Assembly (NCBI GenBank): GCA_903851195.1
Contig: CAINNJ010000010.1
Span: forward strand, 62,001 to 126,000
Origin: an uncultured Acidobacteriia bacterium
GTDB lineage: Bacteria; Acidobacteriota; Terriglobia; Bryobacterales; Bryobacteraceae
DNA: 64,000 nucleotides
Direction of reading: 5' to 3'
Shown: positions 63,505 through 64,000 of the stretch, piece after piece
How positions within the stretch are numbered: position 1 is the stretch's first letter
How the letters are laid out: each line of letters starts with the position of its first letter
Notes under the pieces: generated by a model
What the model was told of the DNA's origin: nothing
The model's database searches: none
What the model saw: the letters and a program-made list of their open reading frames with translations, nothing else
Position numbers and translations under genes: made by a program

Positions 63505-64000
63505 CTACCCCGGGCCGCAAAGGCTGGAGGGCTGACGGAACAGTCCGTTCACCGAATACCAGCCGTTCGCGGCGGGCGAAGGGCTGGTGTGCAGATACCA
63601 CCAGAGGGTTGCGACATCCTGCAAATGGTAGGTCACGCCGCCAATTGTCTGCGCGAAACTGCCGCCCGCGACAGCCTCGGCCGGGTCGCCCGTCTCGAAG
63701 TTGATAATGCACGCGCCCTGTCCGGGCAGGACCGCGGGCGGAATCACGTTCAGCGTCGAGAAATCCCCCACGAAGGGATCGTTCGCCCATTCCGTGAGTT
63801 CATGACTCAATCCGACGGCATCGTCGAAAGACGCGCCGAACGTGTTGGTCCGCACCCACGCCGAGTAAACCCATGTCTGCGCGGTTGCGGGCGAACCGCT
63901 CTGAGAACTGTGGTAGCCGATGACGCAGCAGCCGGCGCTGTCATACTGCAATACGTTGTCCGTCACAATCAGCGGCAGTTGATTCGGCGCAAACGCCCCG
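63505..64000 (-). CDS. Secreted protein of unknown family with HELTEW motif (5' part missing)
   Basis: The frame is open to the right edge, so the N-terminus is missing; about 165 residues are seen. It contains VIGYHSSQSG, DDAVGLSHELTEWANDPFVGDFSTLN (located about residues 60-85 of the fragment) and the terminus LFRQPSSLCGPG. The HELTEW segment resembles the HExxx metal-binding start of secreted metalloproteases, but the third ligand is not visible and the fragment is too short to prove it. Two adjacent cysteines (GCCVIG) and a C-terminal cysteine suggest an exported protein. It converges with clpB. I do not recognise the family with confidence. Confidence 0.55.
   Translation of the reverse strand, partial: GAFAPNQLPLIVTDNVLQYDSAGCCVIGYHSSQSGSPATAQTWVYSAWVRTNTFGASFDDAVGLSHELTEWANDPFVGDFSTLNVIPPAVLPGQGACIINFETGDPAEAVAGGSFAQTIGGVTYHLQDVATLWWYLHTSPSPAANGWYSVNGLFRQPSSLCGPG

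Overview
The window reads as a piece of a high-GC chromosome from an Acidobacteriota bacterium, most likely of the Solibacter/Bryobacter type. That placement is inference from gene content: a 1171-residue carboxypeptidase-regulatory/TonB-type receptor, a VWA protein of the acidobacterial type, a GWxTD protein, a Planctomycete-type cytochrome fused to ankyrin repeats, a DUF1080 protein, and a cytochrome/copper-monooxygenase gene coupled to redoxin and sulfatase-TPR genes. No 16S rRNA or tRNA is visible. There is no sign of a prophage, transposon, CRISPR array or plasmid; the only mobile-element-like gene is one Rpn/transposase-like nuclease. Genes are tightly packed, with many 4-base ATGA overlaps and several convergent pairs whose 3' ends overlap.

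Layout. 1-6.1 kb: the left edge cuts a PDZ-membrane-GAF sensor protein (minus); then an EVE protein (minus) and a plus-strand exopolysaccharide export trio (Wza-like, Wzz-like, tyrosine autokinase) closed by a hairpin around the last stop codon. 6.1-10.4 kb: minus-strand operon deoC - GAF/SpoIIE phosphatase - lysA - YfiT-like. 10.5-16.3 kb: a nickel/cobalt exporter-like protein, mscL, an aminotransferase, a TonB-like protein, and an esterase/SGNH hydrolase pair. 16.3-19.9 kb: the large receptor. 20.0-27.0 kb: a Tat-signal aminotransferase, a SulP protein, a PF04020 membrane protein, an alpha/beta hydrolase, DUF2461, murB and a LolA-like protein. 27.0-35.5 kb: the housekeeping genes rpoD, dnaG, rpsA and lipA, with a truncated globin, an Rpn-like nuclease and a secreted esterase between them. 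35.5-41.7 kb: a VWA protein, DUF1801, an exported HpaI-type aldolase, the cytochrome-ankyrin-QW fusion and DUF4159. 41.7-44.8 kb: an FeS-type (6-4) photolyase overlapping an SDR without its catalytic Tyr, then a canonical SDR. 44.8-51.6 kb: DUF1080, then the operon outer-membrane barrel - cytochrome/copper monooxygenase - redoxin - Thr-type sulfatase with TPR. 51.7-58.4 kb: GWxTD protein, a small membrane protein with a double operator at its start codon, an arsenosugar-type cluster (ArsS, MerA-like reductase, fused two-domain glycosyltransferase) and a sterol desaturase-like protein. 58.5-64 kb: lon and clpB, then a secreted protein cut by the right edge.

How the genes fit together. Housekeeping functions (replication, transcription, translation, lipoate and peptidoglycan synthesis, proteolysis) alternate with envelope and redox functions. 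The strongest candidates for an under-described system are the coupled copper-monooxygenase/redoxin/sulfatase operon (46276-51639), the cytochrome-ankyrin-QW fusion (38580-40838), the arsenosugar-type cluster with fused glycosyltransferases (53934-57640), and the photolyase/Tyr-less SDR pair (41723-43965). All functional links are inferred from sequence and gene order.
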